Of a stretch of DNA of 64,000 nt, positions 12,101 through 24,100 are shown one piece after another. The position numbers and the translations under genes are program-made. Positions within the stretch are counted from its first letter, which is position 1; each line of letters begins with the position of its first letter. The notes beneath the pieces were generated by a model, which made no database searches, was not told where the DNA came from, and saw only the letters and a program-made list of their open reading frames with translations. The DNA comes from Xiphydria camelus. Lineage: Eukaryota; Arthropoda; Insecta; Hymenoptera; Xiphydriidae. The stretch is taken from positions 16,025,096-16,089,095 of the forward strand of contig OY783191.1 of the NCBI GenBank assembly GCA_963678675.1, written 5' to 3'.

Positions 12101-15100
12101 GCAGGGGGGTGTGTTGTCACCTCTTCTGTAGAATCTGGTGATGGATGAGCTTATTCGCAGACTGGAGGAGGCAGATGGTGGCCAAGGATATGCAGATGAT
12201 GTATGTATCCTTGTGGGTGGGAAATTTACAGATGTGGTGAGGGGACTGCTAGTCACCTCGCTAGATGTGATAGGGCGATGATGTGAAAGGACGGGCCTAT
12301 CCGTTAACCCAGAGAAAATAGAACTGATCCTCTTCACCAGAAGGAGGAGACTAGACGGTTGGAAAAATCCGAATTTTCTAGGAGGGGGGCTACCCCTAAG
12401 GGGGTTGGAGTGGGTGCGTCTCCGATTATGTCATTTTGGTTCCCCCTCTCCACTGCCGAAACCGTATTTTTTTTTTTAGAAAATCTGTAACTCTGAGATA
12501 TTGGACTGGCAAGTTTTTAAAAATGTCACCCTGTATAATGCAGTGATCAAACCAGTCATGCTGCATGGTTCTCTGGTATGGTGGAGGAGAGCTGGGCAGA
12601 AAGTAGCTGGGGAGAAACTGGATCACGTAAGGGCCATGGCCCTCATAGCTATTACGGGAGCAATGGGGACGACGCCGATCTCGGCTCTGGGGATGATTGT
12701 TGGGCTCCCCCCAGTGAGGATCGAGGTGGAAGCGTCGGCCATACTCGCGGCGTACAGGGTAAAACTGAACGGGGAGTGGAAGGGAGGATCTAGAGTGGGA
12801 CACTCGAAGATCTTGACTGCTAGAGGACAGGATACCAGGAATAAATGGCTTGTAGGATTATATCCGATGCAAGCATAGATGCAACCGTAAATACGGGGTG
12901 GAATATCCAGAGAGGACTCAGTGGAAGGATGAAAAACGACTTCTGGGAAGAGCTGATCAGGTCTAGTTCACGGACGGATCAAATATTAACGAAGTGGTGG
13001 GATCCGGTTTTCATAAGCAGAACTTCAAGAAGGAATGTAGTTTCAGATTGGAGAAACACTGCACTGTCTTTCAGGCGAAGCTAATGGCCATACACGTCTA
13101 TGCACGGGATATGGTGCAGGAAAGTGTATGGCATAAGCGTATTGTGATCTGCTCAGATAGTCAGGCTGCCTTGAAGGCTCTTGAAAATCTGAGTATGAGA
13201 ACAGAGATTGTCGAGAGGTGTAGGAAATCACTAGATGAACTAGCCGTAGACAATAAGGTGAGATTACTGTAGGTCCCGGGTCATTCGGGGATACCAGGAA
13301 ATGAGAAGGCTGACGAGCTCGTGAGGAGAGGAGCCGAAGGGTCACTATATCTTCCGGGCACGGACGTCGGGATGCCAAGACATGCTGTTAAACGCTGTAT
13401 CAAGGAAGGAGTCATTCAAAGGATGAACCAGGACTGGAAGGAGGCGGAGGGTATGAGACAATCCGAAATCTTCATCAAAGAATGGAGCAGGAAGCGTACA
13501 GATGAATTGATGAATTTAGACAAAATGTCAATGAGGACTATGGTGTCCATATATACAGGACACTGTAGGCTTCGTAGACATATGAACATACTGGGCCAAT
13601 CGGTCGAGGTAAACTGCAGGCTATGCGGAGAGGCCGAAGAAACGCCTGGGCATATTATCGGTGATTTCCCAAGGATTGGGAGAAGAAGGGGGATCACGGG
13701 AAGGAACTTCCTGAGGGAAGAGGAATGTCGACAGATCACTGTCTGGGAGATCAGGAGCTTCATTAAAGATCTTGATCTCCCGTGGCGGTGAGAGGACCAC
13801 TGAAACAGTGAATGGGAGATAAAAAGGGCTTTAGTCTACTTATCGTTTCCCCAGGGAGGGCCCATTACTATACTACTACTACTAATAATAATAATCAGCT
13901 GTACATATTTCAGCTTTACTTAGCGCTGTATCATAATAATAAATCGCACCGTAAAAATTGTTTCTAATGTTAGATCAATTGTTCTGTCTAATCCAGTCAA
14001 ATTTTGAAATAAAGACGGCATTTTTTTTAAATATAAAACTATAAGCACCATGAAAGTACAGAATGCACAATAAAATGATATGTAACTAGCTGTAGTTAAT
14101 AGGGAAGTTGCATAAAATTTTATTATGCATGAAACACGGCAAACAATAGTTAAAGTTATTCAAAACACAGTACCAATAGTAAAAACTTGATAAAAAAAAT
14201 TCTACCCCAAAAATATTACTTTAAAAGTAGCATGGCCACGCCTCCCCAGTGAAACGCAGCGTCGTGGGCGGCACTGGTATCGTGACGTCACGAGTCATTA
14301 ACGGTACACCTGCGCGCCTTCTAGTACAGTAGCCGGGCCGAGAAAATCAACTTTGTTGTCCACTTTTCTTTACAAATGTCCGAGTTTTTGTTTCTGATGA
14401 TTGCAATATTTCATTACCTTTAAAACAAAACAAAAATCATCGAAAAATATCAATTTTTAGTAAAGTTAGAGGCATCTGTTTACAAGAGCGCGCGGGCGCT
14501 ACGGCGCATATTTATGTACAAAATGCAATATCTCGAGAACTATAAATCGTAACAAAATGAAATAAAAACCAATCGTTTCGTCTTGAAATTCTCCAAATTT
14601 TTTTCACAGTATGTCTCGATAACTTCTCAATAGTTTTCGAGATATTTAACCCTAGATAGCTAACCTTCCTTTACATACTTAATAAGCTACCCATTGCTAT
14701 TTGAAAAGAAGTGGAATTGGACCACTGTTATACTATGTACCTCATTTAGCTGTCTCCTTCTAATGCTTGCTGCGAGGGTGTTACCGTGTTGTATATAATA
14801 AACCGTAACAAGAGTATTTGTTAACAAAAAAAAATATTCAAACTTCAATGTTTGTCTCATCGACGAATGGTTAGCTTATTATCCCTTTTAGTGCCGGGCG
14901 AAAAAGAGGTGCCTATGCGAGAATAACCGGCCGAATTTCACAGTTTTACTAGGGTTTGGGAAAATGCTCATAAAAACCAAACGAGAAACAATATTTACAT
15001 GATTCAAAAAGCAGTGTACTAAGGATGAAATAGAGAACAAAACAATGACACGTATTACAAATTTATTTGGTTTATTTCTCCCGCAATGCGAATAGTAAAG

Positions 15101-18100
15101 CGCTACGAGGCGCGGGCCGATATATCGGCTCTGGCACTTTTTGCCAGTGTAGCAGGAGCCGATATATCGGCTCCCGGCACTAAAAGGGTTAAGTATATAA
15201 AGGAAGGTTAGTTATCTAGGGTTAAATATCTCGAAAACTATTGAGAAGTTATCGAGACATACTGCGAAAAAAATTTAGAGAATTTCAAGAAGAAATCATT
15301 GGTTTTTATCTCGTTTTGTTACGATGAATAGTTTTCGAGATATCGCATTTTGTACATAAATACGCGCCGTAGCGCCCGCGCGCTCTTGTAAACAAGTACC
15401 TCTAACTTCACTAAAAATTGATATTTTTCGATGATTTTTGTTTTTTTTTAAAGGTAATGAAATATTGCAATCATCAGAAACAAAAACTCGGACACTTGTA
15501 AAGAAAAGTGGACAACAAAGTTGATTTTCTCGGCCCGTGTACTGTACTAGAAGACGCGCAGGCGAACCGTTAATGGCTCGTAACGTCACGACGCATAGTG
15601 GTTCAGAACGCCGATTTAGCTTATCGAAATTCGTTATCGAAAAACTAAGGAACTTCTTGGTCAGTGAAGTCTTATTACGTTTATAGTAGGGTTATTTATC
15701 TATAAATTTAATGTTAATTCATAAAAAAAAATTAAAATTTATTTATAAAAAAATTATTTATAGAATCATAAAAATGTTTATGAAATAATTTGAATGTTAA
15801 AGTAATATTTGAATTAAATAAAAGAAATAAATTTTATTCATTTATAAATTTACGCATTAGTAAATGAGTAAGCGCCTCCTGAAGTTTGCTGTTTGTAGAC
15901 TGCGGGCTCATGACGCAAAATTGTACTATTCTCATCATCCGGTAAGGTGTTTCTGTTGCAAATTTGTACAAAATGGATCGTATGACCCCAAGGTATGTAG
16001 ATTTGTTGCAATAGTTACTTACATTAATAGAGTTTCGACTTGTTGCTGTGTGTGTTTTTCTATGTAAATAAGTTTGACATAAGATATATTATTCGGCAGG
16101 TAACGGCAGGAGCTGTTTTGGCTTGCATGTGCTTCTACTACTCTTACTGTAATAGGTGCAACATAAACTAAAACCTGCTTTAACCTGCTTTTTTTTATTT
16201 TTTATTTCCAGTGGTTACGTCGCACGATAGACTGTCTTCCGCACATTGGTCTTACCGCTCAATCTCATCGCGATCGAAATACCTCGCTAATGTAGAGTTA
16301 ATTTTGCCATCGAGGAGACGTTATGTACGCTGTTAATGAGCTCGCATTCCCGCACTTTTCCCGAAAAGGCTAATTGCCGAATGAATCGTAATGAACCGCT
16401 TCCCGCAATACCCATTCTAATAGATATGGCTTCACTAATTACGGCTATATTAATTCTCTGTATTGGTCTAATGCCCTCCTAACCAATCATGGCACACCGT
16501 ATGGCAAATAACAGGCATCAGTGAGGAAGTCATATGCAGAATAGGTGTTATTTTACGAACAATTTCTTGTGGGTTCAGAATAGACGTTGACAAAGGCTAT
16601 AGCAGGATAAGCATGGTCAATCTGCCTTGGAATGAAATCTTTTCCTAAATAAGAGTCCTTTGAACATCTCGTTGAAAATAAAATTTGACCAAAATTTCAG
16701 CTCCCTATCTCAAGCAGTTCCTGAGAAATTGTGAAAAACGTGATTTTTGATTTATTATTTTTCTCTCGGCCGCTATTGCAGATACTCTTACAAAAAAAAT
16801 GTGGTTGCAAAGTATGTCAAACCGTACTTGAAAAAATACTTGTTGACTTATCTCGCGCTATTCCCGATTTTTAAAAAATTCCTAAAATTTTCAAAATTTC
16901 TTTTCTCGCGTATACGAAAAAACGTCACCGCCAAAAAATTTGAGAATGTGTATTTCATCAAAATACACCTCTTCAAATTTTTTCAGAATTTTTAAAAATA
17001 CACTGAGAAAAAACGAAAAATCGCCTTTTTCGGCTTTTTTTTGATGTTTCTCTTCTTTATATGGGATATTTTTATTTTCTCACAATATATGAAATGGAAC
17101 ATGGAACACCTCTGAAGATTTCTATTATATTCTGCCGTAGTTTGTAGCGTGGTTAATAGATGGCGCCACGTGAATCGTATATATTATATACATTTCAGTA
17201 AGGCCACATATATTGTTCCTCTTTTCGCTTAAATAATGTATCTAACCTTAATAAAAATGGTATCGATATAATCATGCTTCTGTAAAGAATTGGCGAAAAT
17301 TACTTTTTCTTCGATCCAGCTTTTTTTAATTAAATAAATATGAGTAACAATTAGGTTCCTTATATTCGCCCCTGCCATTTAGCGGTGTTTGATTGAAGCT
17401 TGTTCTCAATTGTTAGTTTTGTCTTATTCCGACAGATGGCTGCATTGTACATACATTCTAACTTCTAGAGATAAAGTATAATGATGTTAATGATTGTAGC
17501 AATAAAAACAGCTAGTCAAACGGTTTTTTAATAAAAGTAATTATTTATATTTTCTATGAAAAAGTAGTGAATAGTTTACAAAATCGAATATGGTAAATAC
17601 ATAACTGAGAGACTAATCTTCGTCACTATCATCTTCGATGATTGGTTCAACTTGCTCGACATCAAAAATCTTCGTTAGTATCTCTGCTGGTCTAATGATT
17701 GATGATAAATATCTGGCACATGACAAGTAGTAAATAACGGAAGCTAGATGTGAACAACAACCAATTGTTCTTAATCCATTAGGACAGTCACATGTGTACC
17801 GTAAAATTCCAGCACGCGACCAATAGAATTCGGTTTGTACTCTATGTAGCACTTATATGACTTTCTATTTACATGTCGTGACCTGACTTCGAACTTAACT
17901 ATATTTGGTTGCTCTATCACATAATTAACATTAATATTACCATCATCGTCCATCATTTCTGCTAGATAGGATATTGTTTGAGAAAGTTGGTAAGAGCTGG
18001 TAAAAAAGATCTTCAATTCCTGTTCTGTGATTTCTGGGAAATCCTCTAAATCAGCCGATTTTAACAACTTGAAGGTCTTTTTCCTCCTACTCCATTTTGC

Positions 18101-21100
18101 GTCCATCACTTCGATAGCTAACGTGTTTTCAACAGATTTTCTAGAGTTTATCTGATGTACAATTTCTCGAAATAAACCTTTATCTGAATTCAATCGGCGA
18201 CCAAAGAGTTTCATAAATTCATAATTTCGAGGTTAAACGCTTCGATCTCCCGAATTGACACCAACTCTAACTACCGACTCGACTTCTACCGGTATTAAAT
18301 GACTCAAGTACCGACTAAGCCTCCCCGAAGGTAACTTCAAACTGGCCAATATAGAGTGGGACATACGGTATAAAGAAGTGAAACCTCAAAAAAAGCCAAA
18401 AAGACGATTTTTCGTTTTCTCTCAAAAAGTGTATTTTTAAAAATTCCGAAAAAATTTGAAGAGGTGTATTTTGATGAAATACACATTCTCAAATTTTTTG
18501 GTGGTGACGTATTCTCGTATACGCGAGAAAAAAAATTTTGAAAATTTTAGGAATTTTTTAAAAATCGGGAAAAGCGCGAGATAAGTCAACAAGTATTTTT
18601 CTAAGTACAGTTTGACTTACTTTGCAGCCACATTTTTTTTGTAAGAGTATTTGCAATAGTGGCCGAGAGAAAAATAATAAATAAAAAATCACGTTTTACA
18701 CGATTTCTCAGGAACTGCTTGAGGTGGGGAGCTGAAATTTTGGTCAAATTTTTTTTTCAAAGAGATGTTCAAAGGACTCTTATTTACGAAAAGATTTCAT
18801 TCCAAGGCAGATTGACCATGCTTATCCTGCTACAGCCTTTCACAAGTATGCTCTAGAAACCGCCACGTTATATATACAGAACTACGGCTGGTACTACATA
18901 CCAGTGACATTACACAAGATCTTAGTGCATGGTTCCGATATCATTAAATCTTGCATAGTCCCCATTGGCAAAATGTCTGAGGAAGCGCAAGAATCTCGGC
19001 ATAGAGAAGCCAAACGATTTAGAGAACATAATACACGGAAGATCAGCAGACTGGCTACTATGGAAGATTTAATGCATATGTTGCTGATAACCAGTGATCC
19101 TCTAATCAATTCCTACCGCAAACTCCCAGGTAAACCTAAATATTCTTTGCCAGAGGAAGTAAGAAGTCTGCTACAAGTGGAACCAAATGTGCCTATCACA
19201 ACTACTGACAATAGTGATTCTGACTGAAGGACATACTGGGATGACTACACTTATTATTTTATAAGCATGTGCTACTTACGTTTAACAGTTGATAAATATT
19301 CAAATTATTTTGTGTGGGTGATATACAATTATAATACTTCCTTGCATTTAAACTTCGTCCTTACAACATTGTACTTAGAAATTACCGGTGTAAATATTTG
19401 CTTGGAATATATAATTTATAATTACTATTAATATTAATAATATATAATAATAGTTTCGCCGAAACATATCGCTTCGCCGATGGCGAGATTAACTTTAAAT
19501 TAACGAGGTACTTCGATCGCCATGAGATTGAGCGGTAAGACCGATGTGCGGAAGACAGTCTATCGTGCGACGTAACCACTGGAAATAAAAAATAAAAAAA
19601 AAGCAGGTTAAAGCAGGTTGTAGTTTATGTTCACCTATTACAGTAAGAGTAGTAGAAGTACATGCAAGCTAAAATAGCTCCTGCCGTTACCTGCCGAATA
19701 ATATATCTCATATCAAACTTATTTACATAGAAAAACACACACAGCAACAAGTCTAAACTATTAATGTAAGTAACTATTGCAACAAATCTACATACCTTGG
19801 GGTCATACGATCCATTTTGTACAAATTTGCAACAGAAACACCTTACCGGATGATGAGAATAGTACAATTTTGCGTCATGAGCCCGCAGTCTACAAACAGC
19901 AAACTTCAGGAGGCGCTTACTCATTTACTAAAATGCGTAAATTTATAAATGAATAAAATTTATTTCTTTTATTTCATTCAAATATTACTTTAACATTCAA
20001 ATTATTTCATAAAAATTTTTATGATTCTAAAAATAATTTTTTTATAAATAAATTTTAATTTTTTTTATGAATTAACATTAAATTTATAGATAAATAACCC
20101 TACTATAAACGTAATAAGACTTCACTGACCAAGAAGTTCCTTAGTTTTTCGATAACGAATTTCGATAAGCTAAATCGGCGTTCTGAACCACTATGCGACG
20201 CGACGTGCCGCTCGACCGGCTGTTTCAAGTGGGCGGAGTTTATCGCACTTTATTAATTGTTTACGGCTTAATTTTGCGACCGGAAAAAAAATAAAGAACA
20301 CATCCCAACTTTTTTTACATGCCCAATCTATTTATGATGTAAAAAAAATATGTGCAATTTCCCCATTGTGCAATCGTATTGAAACGCTACTCTATTCAAA
20401 TCAACACTTGAAGCATTTCTTCTTTCGCATCGAAGATTATCACGTTGTTGATCTGTGCGATAAGCTCGACGATTTCTCATTGCCAGCCTAGCCATTTGAC
20501 GTACTGCCTCTCTTTTTTCTTGTATTTGTGAAGCACGAAATCGGGTCATATTAAAGGTGCGTTTCCTATGAAGCATCAGACGCACGCGGCTTCCGCAATG
20601 CGGCCGCCGCTGTACACTACTCCAATGAGATTCAAATAGGATCCCTCTTAAGGATGTTTCACCCCTATTGCAGAGGGGCTGTGGAGGTGGAAGGGAACAA
20701 TACGATTTTCGTCAGTGTTCCAATCCCTGAACAAAAAAAAAATGATTCTTTAATAACCTCCTTGAAGTTATATTTCATGATGTCGGTCGAGCCATTATTT
20801 TTCTGTAACTTTACTTTATTAAGTGTATCCTTAAAGTGTGTCAAAAAAATTATAGAAAAATAAATTTTAATTATTTTTAAAATATTGAAGCGGTCGGGAA
20901 CAGCGGCAACGTCGCCCCATAGAATGTTATAGAGAAGTGTGGTGGCACAAGTTGGTAACATTGCCTCACTAGAGCTTACTAGTTAAAATCCCGAATTATT
21001 AACAACATCCAACAAAAATAATATAAATTATAGTGAAAAGTGATGTTTAAAAGTATAAACATTAATCATTACGATTAATAATTTTCAGAAAACGTGAGCT

Positions 21101-24100
21101 CTCCGTATACGCTACACAGAAGATGTAACGCTTTTAACTCCAACTTTTGCCACTAAAGCGCATGACGATACCCATGCACGATCCCTATTGGGACCGTGCA
21201 ACTGCTTGGAGGGGATACGGCGAACGATCGTGCGCAACTAGTGGTGAAGGCTTGAAGTTAGTGGGCACGTCTCTCCATACCTATAACACGTTGACTGCCA
21301 GCCACCACCGCTGCCGGGTTAAAGTACATTATATGGCGGTCAACGTGTCTGAAGGTGAATAAACCGGCCCTAAATGTTATGCTTACTGTTTATTGCAATT
21401 CTATACTTGAGGAGCACAGTTCCAAAACTCGTTTAGTCCATTCGCAGTTTGTCCTATAATTGCTAATAGTTTAGCGATTATAAGACAAACTGCGAATGGA
21501 CTAAATGAGTTTTGGAACTGTGCTCCTCACTTATAAATAGTTGCTATAAAATACACCTGATGAAAAACATTCATATTGTTGTTCACTAATTGGTTTTGCC
21601 GAGGATTTCTATATTCTTGTCGTATTTGGTACTGTATAAAAGTGCCTATTTTTTGCCGACTACTGCCACCAGGTGTCACTGTACGGGTGTTGCACGATCC
21701 CAATACTTGGTGCGCTCTGCGGCGTTGCCGCACTTCACGACTGCGCGCGCAGCAATCTCCATCGTAAGCGAATTTACCAAGATCTCTTAATTACTTGTTA
21801 TAAATTACTGCCCTGATCAATGTGTGAAAATATACCATTTATTCTTTGCATAATAATCTAGCGGTATGCAGTTTCATTACGGTAACCCAATTTTCCAACG
21901 TTTTTTTTCTAAGTTTCTGTGAATTTCCCATAAAAGCACGGGTTAAATTGTCATTTTTATTTCAATTATAACTTTTTAATGAGTTAGTCAAGAGACTTGA
22001 AATTTTGCATACGGCTTTCAAAGATATTAAAGAATCTTGGGAAAAAATTTAAGTAACTTCCTATATGTTTGATAATAGGGGTGAAACATCCTTAAATGTG
22101 TCAGCCGGCATGCGTCAATCGTAGACAGGTAGCGCCGCACGGTTGTACCTCTCGGAGAGCAGTATAGACGCAGCCGCAATTGAAAATTCTACGTCGATTG
22201 GTCACGATGACTCAAGCAAACGAGGCAAAAGTTCTATTTCCTGTTACAGAAGATGAAAAATTAGTAGAATGTGTGTCCGAATTTCCTTGTTTGTATGATT
22301 TATGCAAATCTCCTTTACAAAACAGCCCTCCTCACGTCTCGACTTAACACTTTCGCTGCCGGCGAAATTTTTCAGACTTCATCAAAAACCGGACTGACTT
22401 TTATAATGTAAATTAGTTTATTTTGGTACAAGATGGTCAGAAGAACATGTTTTAAGGCAAATATAACAAAATGGCGCTTATAAACGCTAACACACACACA
22501 GTGCGTGATCGGCCTCCTGAGATGTATAATTTGCCAGAGACCGATCACGCACACGGTGGTATAAGTGGTATAAATTTGGTATAAGTGGGTTTTTTGGGTC
22601 GCTGATCACGAATCTGAAATTAGATTTCAAAAATTCAAAATTTCCCAAATTTGGCACGAATCCGTCAATTTTCGAAAATCTCGTCCGCCATATTGGATCC
22701 GCCATCTTGAATTTTTGAAACCTGACTCCAGATTCGTGATCAGCGACCCAAAAAAACCCCTACACCGTATTTGGTTTAAGTTGAATAAGCCATTAAGAAT
22801 GTTGTCCTTCTAATTCAAGGAAATTTTCCACTGTGCTCCGCTGACCATAAAGGTCACATGAAAAAAATGGTCAAGGACATATTTGAATGTGAAATTTCCC
22901 GCGCTTTTCATTTCCGGTATCAAAAATAGGGGTTCGCATTTAAAAAGATCAATTTGACCTTGATGACCTTGAAAGTCATGGTCAAGGTCAAATCCAATGT
23001 GACCGTTGGGTAGCCAGGGAAAAATCCTAAAAGTTTTGCATTAAACATTTTTCTTTAAAATGATTTCCCGCTGAGATAATCAGCCGTACCGGGAGTTTTT
23101 GAAGACCCTGTATATAGATTAAGAAACTTTTCCCAACTCACCATTCGTTGACGATGTTCCGTGATTTATAAGTTTGTGGATAAATTGAAAATAGTAAGAC
23201 TTTTCATTGCCTTACAAACGTTTCATATACTCTCAGCGTCAACGATTCTGATCGACCCGCCCTGACAGCACACAATATCCTATAGATATACAATGGATGT
23301 CTTTTCGACATTGGGCGGTCCGTTACATGCCCATAGGATGTTTTTTTTAGATCTTTGTGCTATCTGTGCACTTTAGGTAATGGAACTTTATTGAAATCGT
23401 CCAATTATAGTTAAACGGTATGAGCGAATCTTATTTTGTCATGAAAGCTAAACTCACTCACTGGTCCTTCAAGGCAAAACTTCGTTCGAATCTTTCAGCT
23501 ACCGACGACTCCAATAAATTTCCATCGCCCAAAGCGAGTAAATCGAAATCATTGTCGCCGGGTGTACATTATTTACACCAGAGAGGACCTATTTAATCCA
23601 CTGCATATCTCATTTGTTTGTGCAATTCGTCATTAAAAAAAAATCTTTTGAACAAAATTTATCCATCCGCAAGTAATTTTTTTCTTCATATTACTGCGAT
23701 ACGTCTGCACCAAAAATTATGTAATGTTTTAAAAGGGCGTTTTAACCAATTGTCTACAGTATAAAGATACGATTAAAAAGATATGACACTATCAGGCATC
23801 TGCCACATTACAATGTTAAGTGTTTTGCGGACATAATCATGTGCCTAAGAGGTGTCTGAAAAATGCCTATTGGAGGGTGTGGTTATTATACCTGACTGAA
23901 ATATTTCCTCCTCACGAAATAATATCCCTGGAACCTTTCTGAACGGTATTTGTGCTGTGTGTAAAGAGTATACTTTCTTCATTAGTCTCGATAAGTTCTG
24001 TGCATTTTATTTCAAGGAAAATATCGATCAAGAGACACGGTAGTGTCTCGCGGCATGTTCGTTCAATGTCGCCGCGGGCACCCGTGTATCTGCAGGAAAA

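Larger units (their letters stand above)
7340..13896 (+). mobile_element. R1-clade-type LINE (non-LTR retrotransposon), degenerate
   Basis: Two overlapping ORFs (ORF1 DUF4780-like; ORF2 with APE endonuclease, reverse transcriptase, RNase H-like domain and a C-terminal CCHC-type motif) end before a TAC/TAA microsatellite tail at 13868-13896. This organisation is that of R1/TRAS/Waldo-type LINEs. A TTAA-flanked element (9128-10710) splits ORF2, and several stop codons and a gap at 12425-12530 show the copy is dead. The 5' limit is uncertain. The element is inserted on the strand opposite to Cep170. Confidence 0.85.
15594..20195 (+). mobile_element. Transib element (RAG1-related) with 0.7-kb inverted ends
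   Basis: Termini CATAGTGG...CCACTATG (Transib consensus CACWRTG) are flanked by a perfect CGACG duplication (15589-15593, 20196-20200). This matches the CGNCG target preference of Transib. A transposase C-terminus resembling RAG1 lies inside. The ends are unusual: about 730 bp on each side (15594-16325 and 19468-20195) are inverted copies, each with the same small first exon. A palindromic element (16594-18841) is nested in the transposase. Confidence 0.85.
14218..20259. repeat. foldback element with ~400-bp arms, split by Transib
   Basis: The left arm (about 14225-14690) is inverted at 15191-15593 and resumes after the Transib at 20201-20250 (compare GGCGGCACTGG... at 14268 with the reverse complement of 20201-20220). 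The arms share GAGAAAATCAACTTTGTTGT and the CGCGGGCGCTACGGCGC block. Related arms occur at 53500-54240. The loop also holds a TTAA MITE (14883-15188). No transposase belongs to it. Confidence 0.7.
20652..22091. mobile_element. TTAA-flanked element, TIR GGATGTTTCACCCCTAT
   Basis: TTAA at 20648-20651 and 22092-22095 flanks GGATGTTTCACCCCTAT and ATAGGGGTGAAACATCC, a perfect 17-bp inverted repeat. No transposase is present. The interior includes a nested ATTGGGACC element (21187-21704). TTAA duplication fits piggyBac or Kolobok non-autonomous elements. Confidence 0.8.
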
